From: Parvibaculum indicum
GTDB lineage: Bacteria; Pseudomonadota; Alphaproteobacteria; Parvibaculales; Parvibaculaceae
NCBI RefSeq assembly: GCF_011762095.1
Contig: NZ_JAASQO010000009.1
Coordinates: 62,001-126,000 of the forward strand
Reading direction: 5' to 3'
Length of the DNA stretch: 64,000 nt
Both the position numbers and the translations under genes were made by a program. The notes beneath the pieces were generated by a model. The model was not told the DNA's origin, made no database searches, and saw only the letters and a list, made by a program, of their open reading frames with translations. The first letter of the stretch is position 1. The number at the start of each line of letters is the position of its first letter. This document shows, piece after piece, positions 30,278 to 39,263 of this stretch.

Positions 30278-30727
30278 ATGCTGAGACTGTCGAAGAAGAC
30301 ATGGCTGGCGCTGGAAGCGGTAGTGGATGTCGCTATCAATGCGCGGCCCGACCCGGTTCAGTCGAAGGAAATCACCCAGAGGCAGGGCATTCCGCAGCGC
30401 TATCTGGAGCAGGTCATGCAACAGCTCGTGCATGCCAGTATCCTGAAAGGCGTGCGCGGCCCGCGCGGGGGTTATACGCTGGCGCGTGAGCGGCGGCGGA
30501 TCACGGCGGGCGAAGTCGTTCGTGTGGTCGGCGCGATGGAAGCGTCCGACGAACCGGCGACCGAAAGCCCCTCCGTCCTCAGCCAGCGCGTGATCGCACC
30601 GCTTTGGGAGGAAGTGCAGGCGGAAGTCATGGAAAAGCTCGACGCCGTTACCATCGAGGATCTGTGCCGCAAGGCGGAGGCCACCGGCGTGGGCGCAGAG
30701 ACGCCCAGCGCCGATTTCACCATCTAA
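30278..30727 (+). CDS. Rrf2-family transcriptional regulator (CymR-like)
   Basis: This encodes a 149-residue Rrf2 regulator with a winged helix-turn-helix ([40 protein letters not shown]). It has only one cysteine (in EDLCRKAE), so it cannot hold the three-Cys iron-sulfur site of IscR or NsrR and is more like CymR, which senses cysteine through the O-acetylserine-thiol-lyase. This fits its position 23 bp upstream of cysK. ATG 30278 has GGGAGGG with 9-nt spacing; a GTG six bases earlier is too close. Confidence 0.88.
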   Translation: MLRLSKKTWLALEAVVDVAINARPDPVQSKEITQRQGIPQRYLEQVMQQLVHASILKGVRGPRGGYTLARERRRITAGEVVRVVGAMEASDEPATESPSVLSQRVIAPLWEEVQAEVMEKLDAVTIEDLCRKAEATGVGAETPSADFTI

Positions 30728-30750
30728 TTGAAAAGCCCCGGGAGGCTCCA

Positions 30751-31710
30751 ATGAGCGCAGAAAACAAGCCAGGACGCGGACGCATCTATAACGACATCAC
30801 CGAAACGATAGGCAACACGCCGCTGGTACGCCTCAACAAGCTGGCCAAAGAGGCCGGCGCGCAGGCCGACATCCTGCTGAAGCTGGAGTTTTTCAATCCG
30901 CTTGCCAGCGTGAAGGACCGTATCGGCGTCGCCATGATCGAGGCGCTGGAGAAGGCGGGCAAGATCAACGAGAACACCGTCATCATCGAGCCGACCTCCG
31001 GCAATACGGGCATCGCGCTTGCCTTTGTCTGCGCGGCCAAGGGCTACAAGCTCGTTCTCTGCATGCCGGAAAGCATGTCGATCGAGCGGCGCAAGATGCT
31101 GGCGCTGCTGGGCGCTCAGCTTGAGCTCACGCCGCCCGAAAAGGGCATGAAAGGCGCCATTGCGCGCGCCGAGGAGCTGATGGCGCAGAACCCCAATTCG
31201 GTGATGCCGCAGCAGTTCGACAATCCGGCCAATCCGGAAATCCATCGCAAGACGACGGCGGAGGAAATCTGGAACGACACCGACGGCAAGGTGGACGCGG
31301 TGATTTCCGGCGTCGGCACGGGCGGCACGTTCACCGGCGTCGGCTCGGTGCTGAAAGCACGCAAGCCCGAGCTGAAAATGATTGCCGTGGAGCCGGAAGA
31401 CAGCCCCGTGCTTTCCGGCGGCCAGCCCGGGCCGCACAAGATCCAGGGTATCGGCGCAGGCTTCGCGCCGGGCAATCTGGACAGCGCCCTGATCGACGAG
31501 GTCATCACCATCGGCAATGAAAACGCCTTCGATCATGCCCGGCGCGTGGCGAAGGAAGAGGGCGTACCTTGCGGCATTTCCTCAGGCGCGGCGATTGCCG
31601 CGGCGCTGGAAGTTGCCACGCGCCCGGAGATGAAGGGCAAGACCATCGTGGTCATCATCCCGTCTTTCGCGGAACGCTACCTCTCCACGCCGCTGTTCGA
31701 CGGCCTTTGA
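30751..31710 (+). CDS. cysK: cysteine synthase (O-acetylserine sulfhydrylase)
   Basis: This 319-residue PLP enzyme makes cysteine from O-acetylserine and sulfide. The PLP lysine lies in [11 protein letters not shown], the substrate loop is [11 protein letters not shown], and the phosphate-binding loop is [15 protein letters not shown] 30751 has a strong GGGAGG ribosome site. It forms an operon with the Rrf2 gene and ends at an intrinsic terminator. Confidence 0.96.
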   Translation: MSAENKPGRGRIYNDITETIGNTPLVRLNKLAKEAGAQADILLKLEFFNPLASVKDRIGVAMIEALEKAGKINENTVIIEPTSGNTGIALAFVCAAKGYKLVLCMPESMSIERRKMLALLGAQLELTPPEKGMKGAIARAEELMAQNPNSVMPQQFDNPANPEIHRKTTAEEIWNDTDGKVDAVISGVGTGGTFTGVGSVLKARKPELKMIAVEPEDSPVLSGGQPGPHKIQGIGAGFAPGNLDSALIDEVITIGNENAFDHARRVAKEEGVPCGISSGAAIAAALEVATRPEMKGKTIVVIIPSFAERYLSTPLFDGL

Positions 31711-31732
31711 GCCAACTGTCTTCGGAACTCGA

Positions 31733-31762
31733 AAGCCCCCGGTTACCCGCCGGGGGCTTTTT
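31733..31762 (+). terminator. rho-independent terminator of cysK
   Basis: AGCCCCCGG (31734-31742) and CCGGGGGCT (31750-31758) form a 9-bp stem with a 7-nt loop, followed by TTTTT. Its position 23 bp after the cysK stop is ideal. Confidence 0.88.
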
Positions 31763-31766
31763 CGTG

Positions 31767-32258
31767 TCAGGGGGTTTTTCCTGCCCGCTCGGGCAACGCC
31801 AGATCGCCCGGCGCGCCGGGGCCCGGCTCGACGCTCATCTCGCGCGGGTCCAGCGGTTCGCCGCATTCGGCACAGACCATGATGCCCTGGGTGACGTGAC
31901 CGCATGTCCGGTGACGGCGCTGCATGGGCGCGCCTTCCGGGCCGGACATGTAGCGATCGCCCCAATCCAGCAGCGCGATCAGCGCCGGATGAAGAGCCAG
32001 CCCCTTCTCGGTCAGGCGGTACTCCTCGCGGCGGGGCCGTTCCTGATAAGGCACTTTTGCCAACACGCCCGCTTCCGTGAGTTTCTTCAGCCGGTCGGCC
32101 AGCACGTGGCGCGCAATACCGAGCCGCGCCTCGAATTGCTCGAAACGGCGGACGCCCAGAAAACAGTCGCGGATCACGAGCAATGTCCAGCGGTCGCCGA
32201 TCACCGACAGGGTGCGGGCGAGCGAGCAAGGCTGGCGGTCGAGTTCTTCCCATCTCAT
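31767..32258 (-). CDS. HxlR-family transcriptional regulator
   Basis: This 163-residue winged-helix regulator begins MRWEELDRQPCSLARTLSVIGDRWTLLVIRDCFLG, the typical HxlR N-terminus with a Cys that senses electrophiles in some members. The recognition region (RFEQFEARLGIARHVLADRLKKL) is clear. The C-terminus has four cysteines in C-GH...VCAEC-GE spacing, suggesting a small zinc ribbon. ATG 32258 follows family homology. It is divergent from the SDR gene and shares the operator region with it. Confidence 0.88.
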   Translation of the reverse strand: MRWEELDRQPCSLARTLSVIGDRWTLLVIRDCFLGVRRFEQFEARLGIARHVLADRLKKLTEAGVLAKVPYQERPRREEYRLTEKGLALHPALIALLDWGDRYMSGPEGAPMQRRHRTCGHVTQGIMVCAECGEPLDPREMSVEPGPGAPGDLALPERAGKTP

Positions 32259-32268
32259 GGATTGCAGC

Positions 32269-32320
32269 TTGACAGGTTCCTTTTCGGAACTCAATCTGGC
32301 TATCAGTTCGAAAAAAGAAC
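32269..32320 (+). promoter_or_regulatory. shared hxlR/SDR promoter with twin GTTC-N7-GAAC operators
   Basis: TTGACA at 32269-32274 is a consensus -35 for the plus-strand operon; the matching -10 (CAATCT, 17 bp) is weak. Two inverted repeats follow: GTTC-N7-GAAC at 32276-32290 and the same at 32306-32320, exactly 30 bp apart. The first abuts the -35. Two identical dimer sites in the divergent gap are expected for autoregulation by the HxlR protein. Confidence 0.65.
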
Positions 32321-32344
32321 TTAATTCCTGGAAGGGAGGTGGCA

Positions 32345-33073
32345 ATGAGCGACCGAAAAGCCGCGCTGATCGTCGGCGCGGGCGATGCCACGGGCGGCGC
32401 CATCGCCAAACGGTTCGCGCGCGAAGGCTATGCGACCTGCATCACGCGCCGGTCCATCGACAAGCTGCAGCCGCTGGTACAGGAGATCGAGCAGGCGGGT
32501 GGCGAGGCGCACCCTTGCGCCTGCGATGCGCGGTCGGAGGACGAAACCATCGACCTTTTTGCGCATGTCGAGCGCGAGGTCGCCCCCATCGAGGTCATGG
32601 TCTTCAATATCGGCGCCAATGTGTTTTTCCCCATCACCGAAACGACGGCGCGGGTCTATCGCAAGGTCTGGGAGATGGCGGGTTTCGCCGGGTTCCTTGC
32701 AGGCCGCGAGGCGGCAAAGGCGATGATCCCGCGCGGGCACGGTACGATCATCTTTACCGGTGCGACGGCGAGCCTTCGCGGCGGTGCGGGGTTCTCCGCC
32801 TTCGCAGGCGCCAAATTCGCCCTGCGCGCCCTTGCCCAGAGCATGGCGCGCGAACTCGGCCCCAAAGGCATTCACGTAGCGCACTCGATCATCGACGGCG
32901 CCATCGACACGCAATGGATTGCCGAGAATTTTCCCGAGCGCTACGCGCTGAAGGAGGAAGGCGGCATCCTCGATCCCGAGCATATCGCCGATGCCTACTG
33001 GTATCTTCACTGCCAGCCGCGCGATGCCTGGACGCATGAACTCGACCTGCGCCCCTGGATGGAAAAATTCTGA
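32345..33073 (+). CDS. SDR-family protein lacking the catalytic Tyr
   Basis: This 242-residue protein has the short-chain dehydrogenase fold. The nucleotide loop is GAGDATGGAIAKRF (usual TGxxxGxG replaced), NNAG is replaced by NIGA (88-91), and where YxxxK is expected the sequence reads FAGAK (F153, K157), with a Ser-containing TGATASLRGG before it. The catalytic tyrosine is therefore missing. It may bind NAD(P) without standard dehydrogenase chemistry. ATG 32345 has GGGAGG five bases upstream. It leads a three-gene operon with the isomerase and thioesterase genes. Confidence 0.85.
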   Translation: MSDRKAALIVGAGDATGGAIAKRFAREGYATCITRRSIDKLQPLVQEIEQAGGEAHPCACDARSEDETIDLFAHVEREVAPIEVMVFNIGANVFFPITETTARVYRKVWEMAGFAGFLAGREAAKAMIPRGHGTIIFTGATASLRGGAGFSAFAGAKFALRALAQSMARELGPKGIHVAHSIIDGAIDTQWIAENFPERYALKEEGGILDPEHIADAYWYLHCQPRDAWTHELDLRPWMEKF

Positions 33074-33092
33074 TCTCCGAAGGACACGCATC

Positions 33093-33698
33093 ATGATGAA
33101 ACATGTCGAATTCCATTTCGACTTCGGCAGCCCCAATGCCTATCTCGCGCACAAGATCGTGCCGGAGATCGAAGCGCGAACCGGCGTCCCCTTCACCTAT
33201 GTACCGGTGCTGCTCGGCGGCATCTTCAAGGCCACCAACAATGTTTCGCCCATGGTCGCCAATCAAGGCATCCTCAACAAGGGTGCGTACCAGGCGCTGG
33301 AAATGCGGCGCTTCATCGAAAAGCATGGGCTGACAGCCTTCCGCTTCAACGAGCATTTTCCGGTCAACACGCTGCAGATCATGCGCGGCGCCATTGCCGC
33401 GGAGATGGAAGGCGGGCTGTCGCCCTATGTCGAGGCGGTGATGGCGGCGATGTGGGAACAATCGAAGAAGATGGACGATCCGGAAACCATCCGCGCGGTG
33501 CTGGACGAGGCGGGGCTCGACGGGAGGCATATGGCGGAGCGCATTCAGGACCCGGCGGTAAAAGCAAAGCTCGTTGCGAATACGGAGGATAGCGTGGCGC
33601 GTGGCGCTTTCGGTATTCCTACCTTCTTCGTCGACGGCGAGATTTATTTCGGCAAGGACAGTTTGCGCGACGTCGAAGACGCCATCGCCGCCGGTTAG
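33093..33698 (+). CDS. 2-hydroxychromene-2-carboxylate isomerase / kappa-GST-like protein
   Basis: This 201-residue DsbA-fold protein begins MMKHVEFHFDFGSPNAYLAHKIVPEI, in which the Ser of FDFGSPNAYLA is the catalytic residue for glutathione in this family. The C-terminus has ARGAFGIPTFFVDGEIYFGKD, the cis-Pro glutathione-site motif. Members isomerise 2-hydroxychromene-2-carboxylate in naphthalene breakdown or act as glutathione transferases. It lies 19 bp after the SDR gene in one operon. Confidence 0.88.
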   Translation: MMKHVEFHFDFGSPNAYLAHKIVPEIEARTGVPFTYVPVLLGGIFKATNNVSPMVANQGILNKGAYQALEMRRFIEKHGLTAFRFNEHFPVNTLQIMRGAIAAEMEGGLSPYVEAVMAAMWEQSKKMDDPETIRAVLDEAGLDGRHMAERIQDPAVKAKLVANTEDSVARGAFGIPTFFVDGEIYFGKDSLRDVEDAIAAG

Positions 33699-33715
33699 GA
33701 TAGAGGATCAGTTCC

Positions 33716-34516
33716 ATGAGTGTATCGACCACGGATCTCGCGCCGGTCTTTTCGCATGACGGCCAAGGCTGGCATCCGCGCCGCGAGGCTCAGGGCCCGT
33801 TCGGCGGCATGCATGGCGGCGCGGCAAGCGCGCTTGCCGTCGGCGAAATGGAAATCACGGCAGCGACACGCGGGCTCGGCGCACTCGTCTCGGCGCATGT
33901 CTATCTGTTGCGTCCCCTACCCCTCACCGAAATCGAAAGCCGGATGACGCCCGTGCGCGAAGGCGGTCGCATAGCGGTTCTGGAAAACGAACTCCATGCC
34001 GACGGCAAGCTGCAAACCAAAGCGGTTGCCTGTTTCCAGCGGCCGGCGACGATTGACGGCTTGCCGGGGGCTCCGAAAGACCCCGTCTTCGATCCGGAGA
34101 GCTTTTCCGCCTGGGAGATGCCGGAATTCTTCGCCCAGAACACGCAACAGGGCTTTCTCGATCTCGTGGATATTCGCGACACGCATCATGAAGACGGCAC
34201 GCGCGCGAAATGGTTTCGCCTCCACCGGCCTTTCCATTCAGCGCCCACGCCCTTTTCCGATGCCATGGCCGTGGCGGATGTCTCGACCCTCTTCACCGTG
34301 ACCGATAGCGGCACGCGGCCCAATGCGGCGGGCTGGCCCAATGCCGATCTCTCATTCCACCTTTCCCGCATGCCGCAGGGCGAATGGATCGGCGTCGCCC
34401 AGCGCGGCGACTGGTGGGGCGACGGGCGCGGCTTCACCGAGTCCGAGATTTTCGACATTTACGGACGTATCGGACGGTCCTGCCAAAGCGCCGTGCTGTT
34501 GCCCTTGCCCGAATAA
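33716..34516 (+). CDS. acyl-CoA thioesterase-like (double hot-dog) protein
   Basis: This encodes a 266-residue protein with the TesB-like thioesterase layout: N-terminal hot-dog with GPFGGMHGGAASALAV and LVSAHVYLLRPLP, and a second half with NAAGWPNADLSFHLSRMPQGEWIGV and YGRIGRSCQSAVL. Such proteins hydrolyse acyl-CoAs. It is the third gene of the operon, 17 bp after the isomerase gene, so the three probably act on one acyl-CoA or aromatic substrate, which I cannot name. Confidence 0.82.
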   Translation: MSVSTTDLAPVFSHDGQGWHPRREAQGPFGGMHGGAASALAVGEMEITAATRGLGALVSAHVYLLRPLPLTEIESRMTPVREGGRIAVLENELHADGKLQTKAVACFQRPATIDGLPGAPKDPVFDPESFSAWEMPEFFAQNTQQGFLDLVDIRDTHHEDGTRAKWFRLHRPFHSAPTPFSDAMAVADVSTLFTVTDSGTRPNAAGWPNADLSFHLSRMPQGEWIGVAQRGDWWGDGRGFTESEIFDIYGRIGRSCQSAVLLPLPE

Positions 34517-34578
34517 GCGTCCGCCTCCATTTGACAGAAACCCCGGAGCATGGCCCTTAAGGGCGTGGAGGCGCAGGA

Positions 34579-35364
34579 ATGGCACTGACGGACGAACAGC
34601 TCGAACGCTATGCTCGGCACATTGTGCTCAAGGAAATCGGCGGACCGGGCCAGCAGAGACTTCTGAACGCGAAAGTGCTGGTCATCGGCGCGGGCGGGCT
34701 CGGCTCGCCCTGCCTGATGTATCTCGCGGCGGCGGGCGTCGGCACGCTGGGCGTGATCGACAATGACGAGGTGTCACTGTCCAATCTTCAGCGTCAGATC
34801 ATCCATGGCACGAAAGATGTGAACCGCCCCAAGACCGAAAGCGCGGCGGATGCCATTGCGCGCATCAACCCGGATGTCACTTTCCATCAGCATACGGAGC
34901 GGCTGACGGCGAACAATGCGCGGGACATCGTTTCGCAATACGACATCGTGGCCGATGGCTGCGATAATTTCGAAACGCGCTTCGTCGTGAACGACGCCTG
35001 CTACTTCGCGAAAGTGCCGCTCGTCTCCGCCGCGGTCGGCCAGTTCGAAGGACAGGTTGCGACCTTCAAGGCGTTTGAGAGAGACGCGGACGGCAGGCCG
35101 ATGCCGAACTATCGCGACTTCATCGGCGAGACGCCCGAGCCGGGGTCGGTGCCGACCTGCGAGGAAGCGGGCATACTCGGCGCGCTTACCGGCGTGATCG
35201 GTTCGCTGCAGGCGCTTGAAGTCATCAAGGAGATTACCGGCGCGGGGACAAGTCTTGCCGGCAGGCTTCTTATCTACGATGCACTGGATACGCGCTTCCG
35301 CACGGTGAAGCTCAAATGGGATCCCAGGAACCCGCTGACGGGCGAAAATCCGACGATCACATGA
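34579..35364 (+). CDS. moeB: MoeB/ThiF-family adenylyltransferase
   Basis: This 261-residue E1-like enzyme adenylates the C-terminus of a sulfur-carrier protein (MoaD or ThiS). The nucleotide site GAGGLGSPCLMYLAAAGVG, the D-N-E acidic/Arg region (DNDEVSLSNLQRQIIHGTKDVNRPKTES) and the crossover PTCEEAGILGALTGVIGSLQALE with its Cys are intact. The zinc-binding CxxC pairs usually seen in MoeB are absent: NYRDFIGE replaces the CYRCLFP-type motif and the C-terminus has no Cys. MoeB rather than ThiF is a preference only. It ends 8 bp inside the convergent dehydrogenase gene. Confidence 0.85.
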   Translation: MALTDEQLERYARHIVLKEIGGPGQQRLLNAKVLVIGAGGLGSPCLMYLAAAGVGTLGVIDNDEVSLSNLQRQIIHGTKDVNRPKTESAADAIARINPDVTFHQHTERLTANNARDIVSQYDIVADGCDNFETRFVVNDACYFAKVPLVSAAVGQFEGQVATFKAFERDADGRPMPNYRDFIGETPEPGSVPTCEEAGILGALTGVIGSLQALEVIKEITGAGTSLAGRLLIYDALDTRFRTVKLKWDPRNPLTGENPTIT

Positions 35365-36349
35365 TGGCCGGGATAACCCGATCCGGTGGACGGTGCCCGT
35401 CCATGAAGGTCTTGATATTGACGATGACCTTGCCGCCCATCTCCATCCGGCCCTCGATGGTGGAGGAGCTCATATGCGGCAGCAGCACCACATTGCCAAG
35501 GCCGAGAAGGCGCGGGTTCACGGCGGGCTCATGTTCGAAGACATCCAGCCCCGCGCCCGCGATCTCGCCGCCTTCCAGCGCGCGGACCAGCGCGTTCTCG
35601 TCGATGATCTCGCCGCGCGCCGTATTCACGATATAGGCCTCGGGCTTCATCAGCTTCAGGCGGCGCGTATCGAGCATGTGGAAGGTCTGCGGCGTATGCG
35701 GGCAATGCAGCGTCACGATGTCGACCTTGGCGAGCATCGCATCGAGGTCTTCCCAATAGGTGGCGCCCAGTTCCTGCTCGATGACCTGATTGGCAGGTTT
35801 GCGGTTGTGATAGTGGATCTCGAGGCCGAAGGCCCGCGCCCGTCGCGCAACCGCCTGACCGATCCGGCCCATGCCGATAATGCCCAGGCGCTTGCCGGTA
35901 ATGCGGCGGCCCAGCATCCATGACGGCGACCAGCCCGGCCATTTGCCGTCATGGTCCCGCAGGTAGCGCGCACCCTCCGACAGGCGGCGCGGCACGGCGA
36001 GAATGAGCGCCATGGCCATGTCGGCCGTGTCGTCGGTCAGCACGCCGGGTGTATTGGTTACCGTAATCCCGCGGCGACGGGCACTTTCCACATCGATATT
36101 GTCGACGCCCGTCCCGAACTGCGCGATGAGGCGGAGCTTTTCGCCTGCATGTCCGAGCAGACGCCCGTCGATCCGGTCCGTCACGGTCGGCACCAGAACC
36201 TCGGCCTGGGCGATCGCGTCGGCCAGTTCCTGCTGGGACATGGGGTGATCGTCTCCATTCAACCGGACATCGAACAATTCCGACATGCGCTGCTCGATCT
36301 GCTCGGGCAATTTGCGGGTAACGATGACAAGCGGTTTATTGACGGTCAT
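35357..36349 (-). CDS. D-2-hydroxyacid dehydrogenase (glyoxylate/hydroxypyruvate reductase type)
   Basis: This 330-residue NAD(P)-dependent enzyme has the dinucleotide motif GMGRIGQAVARR, the catalytic Arg in VNTARGEIID, the Glu in the HEPAV region and the His in LPHMSSST. It resembles GyaR-like reductases of glyoxylate or hydroxypyruvate. Its stop lies within the end of moeB on the other strand (8-bp overlap of convergent genes). The exact substrate is not determined. Confidence 0.9.
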   Translation of the reverse strand: MTVNKPLVIVTRKLPEQIEQRMSELFDVRLNGDDHPMSQQELADAIAQAEVLVPTVTDRIDGRLLGHAGEKLRLIAQFGTGVDNIDVESARRRGITVTNTPGVLTDDTADMAMALILAVPRRLSEGARYLRDHDGKWPGWSPSWMLGRRITGKRLGIIGMGRIGQAVARRARAFGLEIHYHNRKPANQVIEQELGATYWEDLDAMLAKVDIVTLHCPHTPQTFHMLDTRRLKLMKPEAYIVNTARGEIIDENALVRALEGGEIAGAGLDVFEHEPAVNPRLLGLGNVVLLPHMSSSTIEGRMEMGGKVIVNIKTFMDGHRPPDRVIPAIM

Positions 36350-36542
36350 TCGGACGATGCTCCGGCGGAAGGCACCCTGACGCGGCGCCTGCGATCACAA
36401 GGGAAGCGGGAATTTCTGTTTACCAGAGGGGCCCGTCCCGCACCAAGCGCGTTCTCCGCTTAACTCACCGTCATCCGGGCCGACGCCGCTTGACCTGAGG
36501 CAGGCCAGATTGCCAAATACCGACTCGGGCCTCCGAAACAAG

Positions 36543-37154
36543 ATGCGGAACAGTAAAATTACCGGACCCCTTTCTCGCCTGACCGCCTTGCGCCTTGCCG
36601 CTGCGGGTGCCGTCAGCCTTGCGATAGTGCTCAGCGCCATGACGGTCGCCCTGGCAGAAGAGGGGGTAAAGGAAACCTTTATCCCGGCGCAGGAGCCGGT
36701 GCCGGTCACGCATGAACCGGGCTCGGCCACGGGATTGCCCGTGCCGCGTTTCGTCAGTCTGAAATCGGGTCACGCCAATCTGCGCCGCGGGCCGGGAACC
36801 GACTATCCGGTGGACTGGGTGTTCGTGCGCCGACGCATGCCGCTTGAAATCATTGCCGAAACAAGCCGCTGGCGCAAAGTCCGCGACGCGGACGGCGATG
36901 TGGGCTGGATCTGGCATTCCATGCTGGACGGGCGGCGAACCGCCCTCATTCTGGAAGACAGGAGCGGCTTGCCGGTGCCCATTCTGGACGAACCGACCTC
37001 CAACGCCGCCATCGTGGCCTATGCCGACACGAACGTGCTTGCGCGCCTCAAGAGCTGTCAGGGCGCCTGGTGCCGCATCGAGGCCCAGGGTTATGAGGGC
37101 TATGTGGCAAGGACACGCCTGTGGGGCGTCTATCCCAACGAGGATTTCGACTGA
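36543..37154 (+). CDS. exported SH3-domain protein
   Basis: This 203-residue protein has a signal segment (about 14-40, ending VALAEEG) and two bacterial SH3 domains: LKSGHANLRRGPGTDYPVDWVF onwards, and a second at about 150-200 (LARLKSCQGAWCRIEAQGYEGYV). Such DUF1058-type proteins sit in the periplasm and may bind the cell wall. ATG 36543 is preferred over a TTG at 36510. It is divergent from the dehydrogenase gene. Confidence 0.85.
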   Translation: MRNSKITGPLSRLTALRLAAAGAVSLAIVLSAMTVALAEEGVKETFIPAQEPVPVTHEPGSATGLPVPRFVSLKSGHANLRRGPGTDYPVDWVFVRRRMPLEIIAETSRWRKVRDADGDVGWIWHSMLDGRRTALILEDRSGLPVPILDEPTSNAAIVAYADTNVLARLKSCQGAWCRIEAQGYEGYVARTRLWGVYPNEDFD

Positions 37155-37175
37155 CCCTTCTTGCGGGAGAAGCCG

Positions 37176-37769
37176 TCAGGCGAGATCGCCCGCCAACGCC
37201 TCGCGAACGTCCTTCGGTATCATCGCGATGTGACCGTAATTCTCATGCGAGATCACGAGCGAGACCTCGACCGAGGGATCCTTGAACTTCGCGGCCTGTT
37301 CGTCGGTGAGCGGGAAGTGCAGAAAATGAACCGAGGAGGTCTTGCCGTCCGCCGTGGTGCGTTCGACGTCCTGCTCCGGCACGGCCTTGGCGCGCTCGCC
37401 GCCAATATCGACGAACATGAAATCCTCGACATGAGCCAGACGCCGCAGCTCCTTGTCGCGCTGCACGGGATCGTTGATCTCGAACATGACCGTCGCAACG
37501 AGTTCCCGCCCATTGGGGATCAGCGGATTATAGGCCGCCAGTTCGTCGGCGATCTGTTCCTCGCCGCCCTTTTCGATGTAAAGCATCTCGTGGATCTGCT
37601 GAAACATCGTGTCGTAGTTTTCGAAATAGAAGGTGCAGAAAGCTCCGACGCCCAGACGGCGCGTCCGCTTCATCTCGGCGCTTTTGGTGCGACGCTCCTT
37701 GCGCTGGGCAGCATAGGTTTCCAGCGGCAGAATGTCGTCGCGCGTAATTTCCCTTTTCTGTGCGGTCAT
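37176..37769 (-). CDS. DUF3501 family protein
   Basis: This 197-residue protein matches DUF3501 (MTAQKREITRDDILPLETYAAQRKERR at the start, VVHFLHFPLT-like SVHFLHFPLTDEQ and VSLVISHENYGHIAMIP near the end). The function is unknown. The family is regularly linked to rubrerythrin and to a two-cluster Fe-S protein, as here, where it is the third gene. The 41-bp gap to the Fe-S gene indicates one transcript. Confidence 0.85.
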   Translation of the reverse strand: MTAQKREITRDDILPLETYAAQRKERRTKSAEMKRTRRLGVGAFCTFYFENYDTMFQQIHEMLYIEKGGEEQIADELAAYNPLIPNGRELVATVMFEINDPVQRDKELRRLAHVEDFMFVDIGGERAKAVPEQDVERTTADGKTSSVHFLHFPLTDEQAAKFKDPSVEVSLVISHENYGHIAMIPKDVREALAGDLA

Positions 37770-37810
37770 TTTCCTGTCCTGCTCATTTATCTCGCGGGGT
37801 TTCCCGGCCT

Positions 37811-39154
37811 TCAGAGAAGTCCCCAGGCCCGCGCCATGATCTCGATCGGATGCTGCGCGGAAGGCGGCGTGGCGTCGTCCATCCCGTCGATTTCCTGAAC
37901 GAGATGCTTGCCCGCCAGCGGGCAGTCCGAGGTCACATATTTATTGCCGGTCTTGTTGACGTTGCGCGCCGCCGTCTTGCCGACCTTCATCGCGGTTTCG
38001 AAGGTTTCCTTCATCACGCCGAAGGTCCCGCCATGGCCGGAACAACGCTCCACCACATCCACCTTGATCTCGGGAATGAGTTTCAGCATCTCGACCGATT
38101 TTGCGCCCATATTCTGAGCCCGTGCGTGGCAGGCGAGATGCGCGCTGACCCCGCCATCGACAGGGGTCAGGCCGGGTGCGAGGCCTTCGTTTTTCGCGAT
38201 GTCGACCACATATTCGTCGATGTCGCGGGTGGCGGCGGCGAGTTTCTTCACATCCGGGTCGTCAGGCAGGATGAGCGGCCATTCCAGTTTGAACATCAGC
38301 CCGCATGAGGCGGTCAATGTGATGATGTCATAGCCCTTGTCGATCCACTTGCCCATATCCCTGGCGACCTTGCGGGCCTGGTCGGCGACCCTGGCAATAT
38401 CGCCCTGTTCGAGGAAGGGCATGCCGCAGCAGCCGGGATAGGCAACCTCGGTTTCCACACCGTTATGCGCGAGCACCTTGCGGGCCGCTTCGCCGACATG
38501 CGGGTTGTTGTAGTTCACGAAACAGGTCGCAAAGATCGCGGCCTTGCGGCCCTTGGCCGGCGCGTCCTTCGGCACGGCCTCGCCCGATGCGTCCTGCGCC
38601 CTGGCGCGCATGGTGAAGGTCTTGCCGTAGAATTTGGGCAGTTCGGCGCGGCGGTCGATCCCGGCCACCGCTTCGAGCGCCGGGCGCGCCAGCTTGTTCG
38701 ACGTCGAGGAGCCCCAATTGGCCAGCCCGGAGACCGGCGCGGCCAGCTTGCCGTTGCGGTCGGTCTGGGCGAGCTGTCTTTGCGTGAAGGGGAAGCCTTC
38801 GCGTTTTGCTTCCGCTGCGCGGTAACGCAGCATCAGATGGGGAAAATCGAGATTGAATTCATGCGGGGGCACATAGGGGCATTTCGTCATGAAGCACATG
38901 TCGCAAAGCGTGCAGGCTTCGACGACAGGGCCGAAATCCTCCGACTTCACTTCATCGAGTTCGCCGGTGGGCGATTCATCGATCAGATCGAAAAGACGGG
39001 GAAAACTGTCGCAAAGATTGAAGCAGCGGCGGCAACCGTGACAGATATCGAAAACCCGGCGCAGCTCTTCGTCGAGCTTGTCTAGATCGTAGAAATCGGG
39101 ATTGTGCCAATCCAGCGGATGGCGGGTCGGCGCTGCGGTGCTGCCTTCGGTCAT
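37811..39154 (-). CDS. heterodisulfide reductase-like Fe-S protein
   Basis: This 447-residue protein has two [4Fe-4S] binding sets near the N-terminus: C38-x2-C41-x2-C44-x3-C48 and C81-x2-C84-x2-C87-x4-C92. They are followed by two CCG-type domains ([14 protein letters not shown], and [15 protein letters not shown] with [10 protein letters not shown]). It is related to GlpC and to HdrD-type subunits that move electrons to or from quinones or thiols. It lies between rubrerythrin and DUF3501, and may be an electron donor to the rubrerythrin peroxidase; that is an inference. Confidence 0.88.
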   Translation of the reverse strand: MTEGSTAAPTRHPLDWHNPDFYDLDKLDEELRRVFDICHGCRRCFNLCDSFPRLFDLIDESPTGELDEVKSEDFGPVVEACTLCDMCFMTKCPYVPPHEFNLDFPHLMLRYRAAEAKREGFPFTQRQLAQTDRNGKLAAPVSGLANWGSSTSNKLARPALEAVAGIDRRAELPKFYGKTFTMRARAQDASGEAVPKDAPAKGRKAAIFATCFVNYNNPHVGEAARKVLAHNGVETEVAYPGCCGMPFLEQGDIARVADQARKVARDMGKWIDKGYDIITLTASCGLMFKLEWPLILPDDPDVKKLAAATRDIDEYVVDIAKNEGLAPGLTPVDGGVSAHLACHARAQNMGAKSVEMLKLIPEIKVDVVERCSGHGGTFGVMKETFETAMKVGKTAARNVNKTGNKYVTSDCPLAGKHLVQEIDGMDDATPPSAQHPIEIMARAWGLL

Positions 39155-39263
39155 GTCCTGCCCCTGTTTTGCGACACGCGATCGCCGCCGCTCCTCATCT
39201 TTTTCGCGGCGGACAGAAAAAAGGGGAGGCAGCGTCGTCCGCCGCCTCTCCCCTCACATCCTG

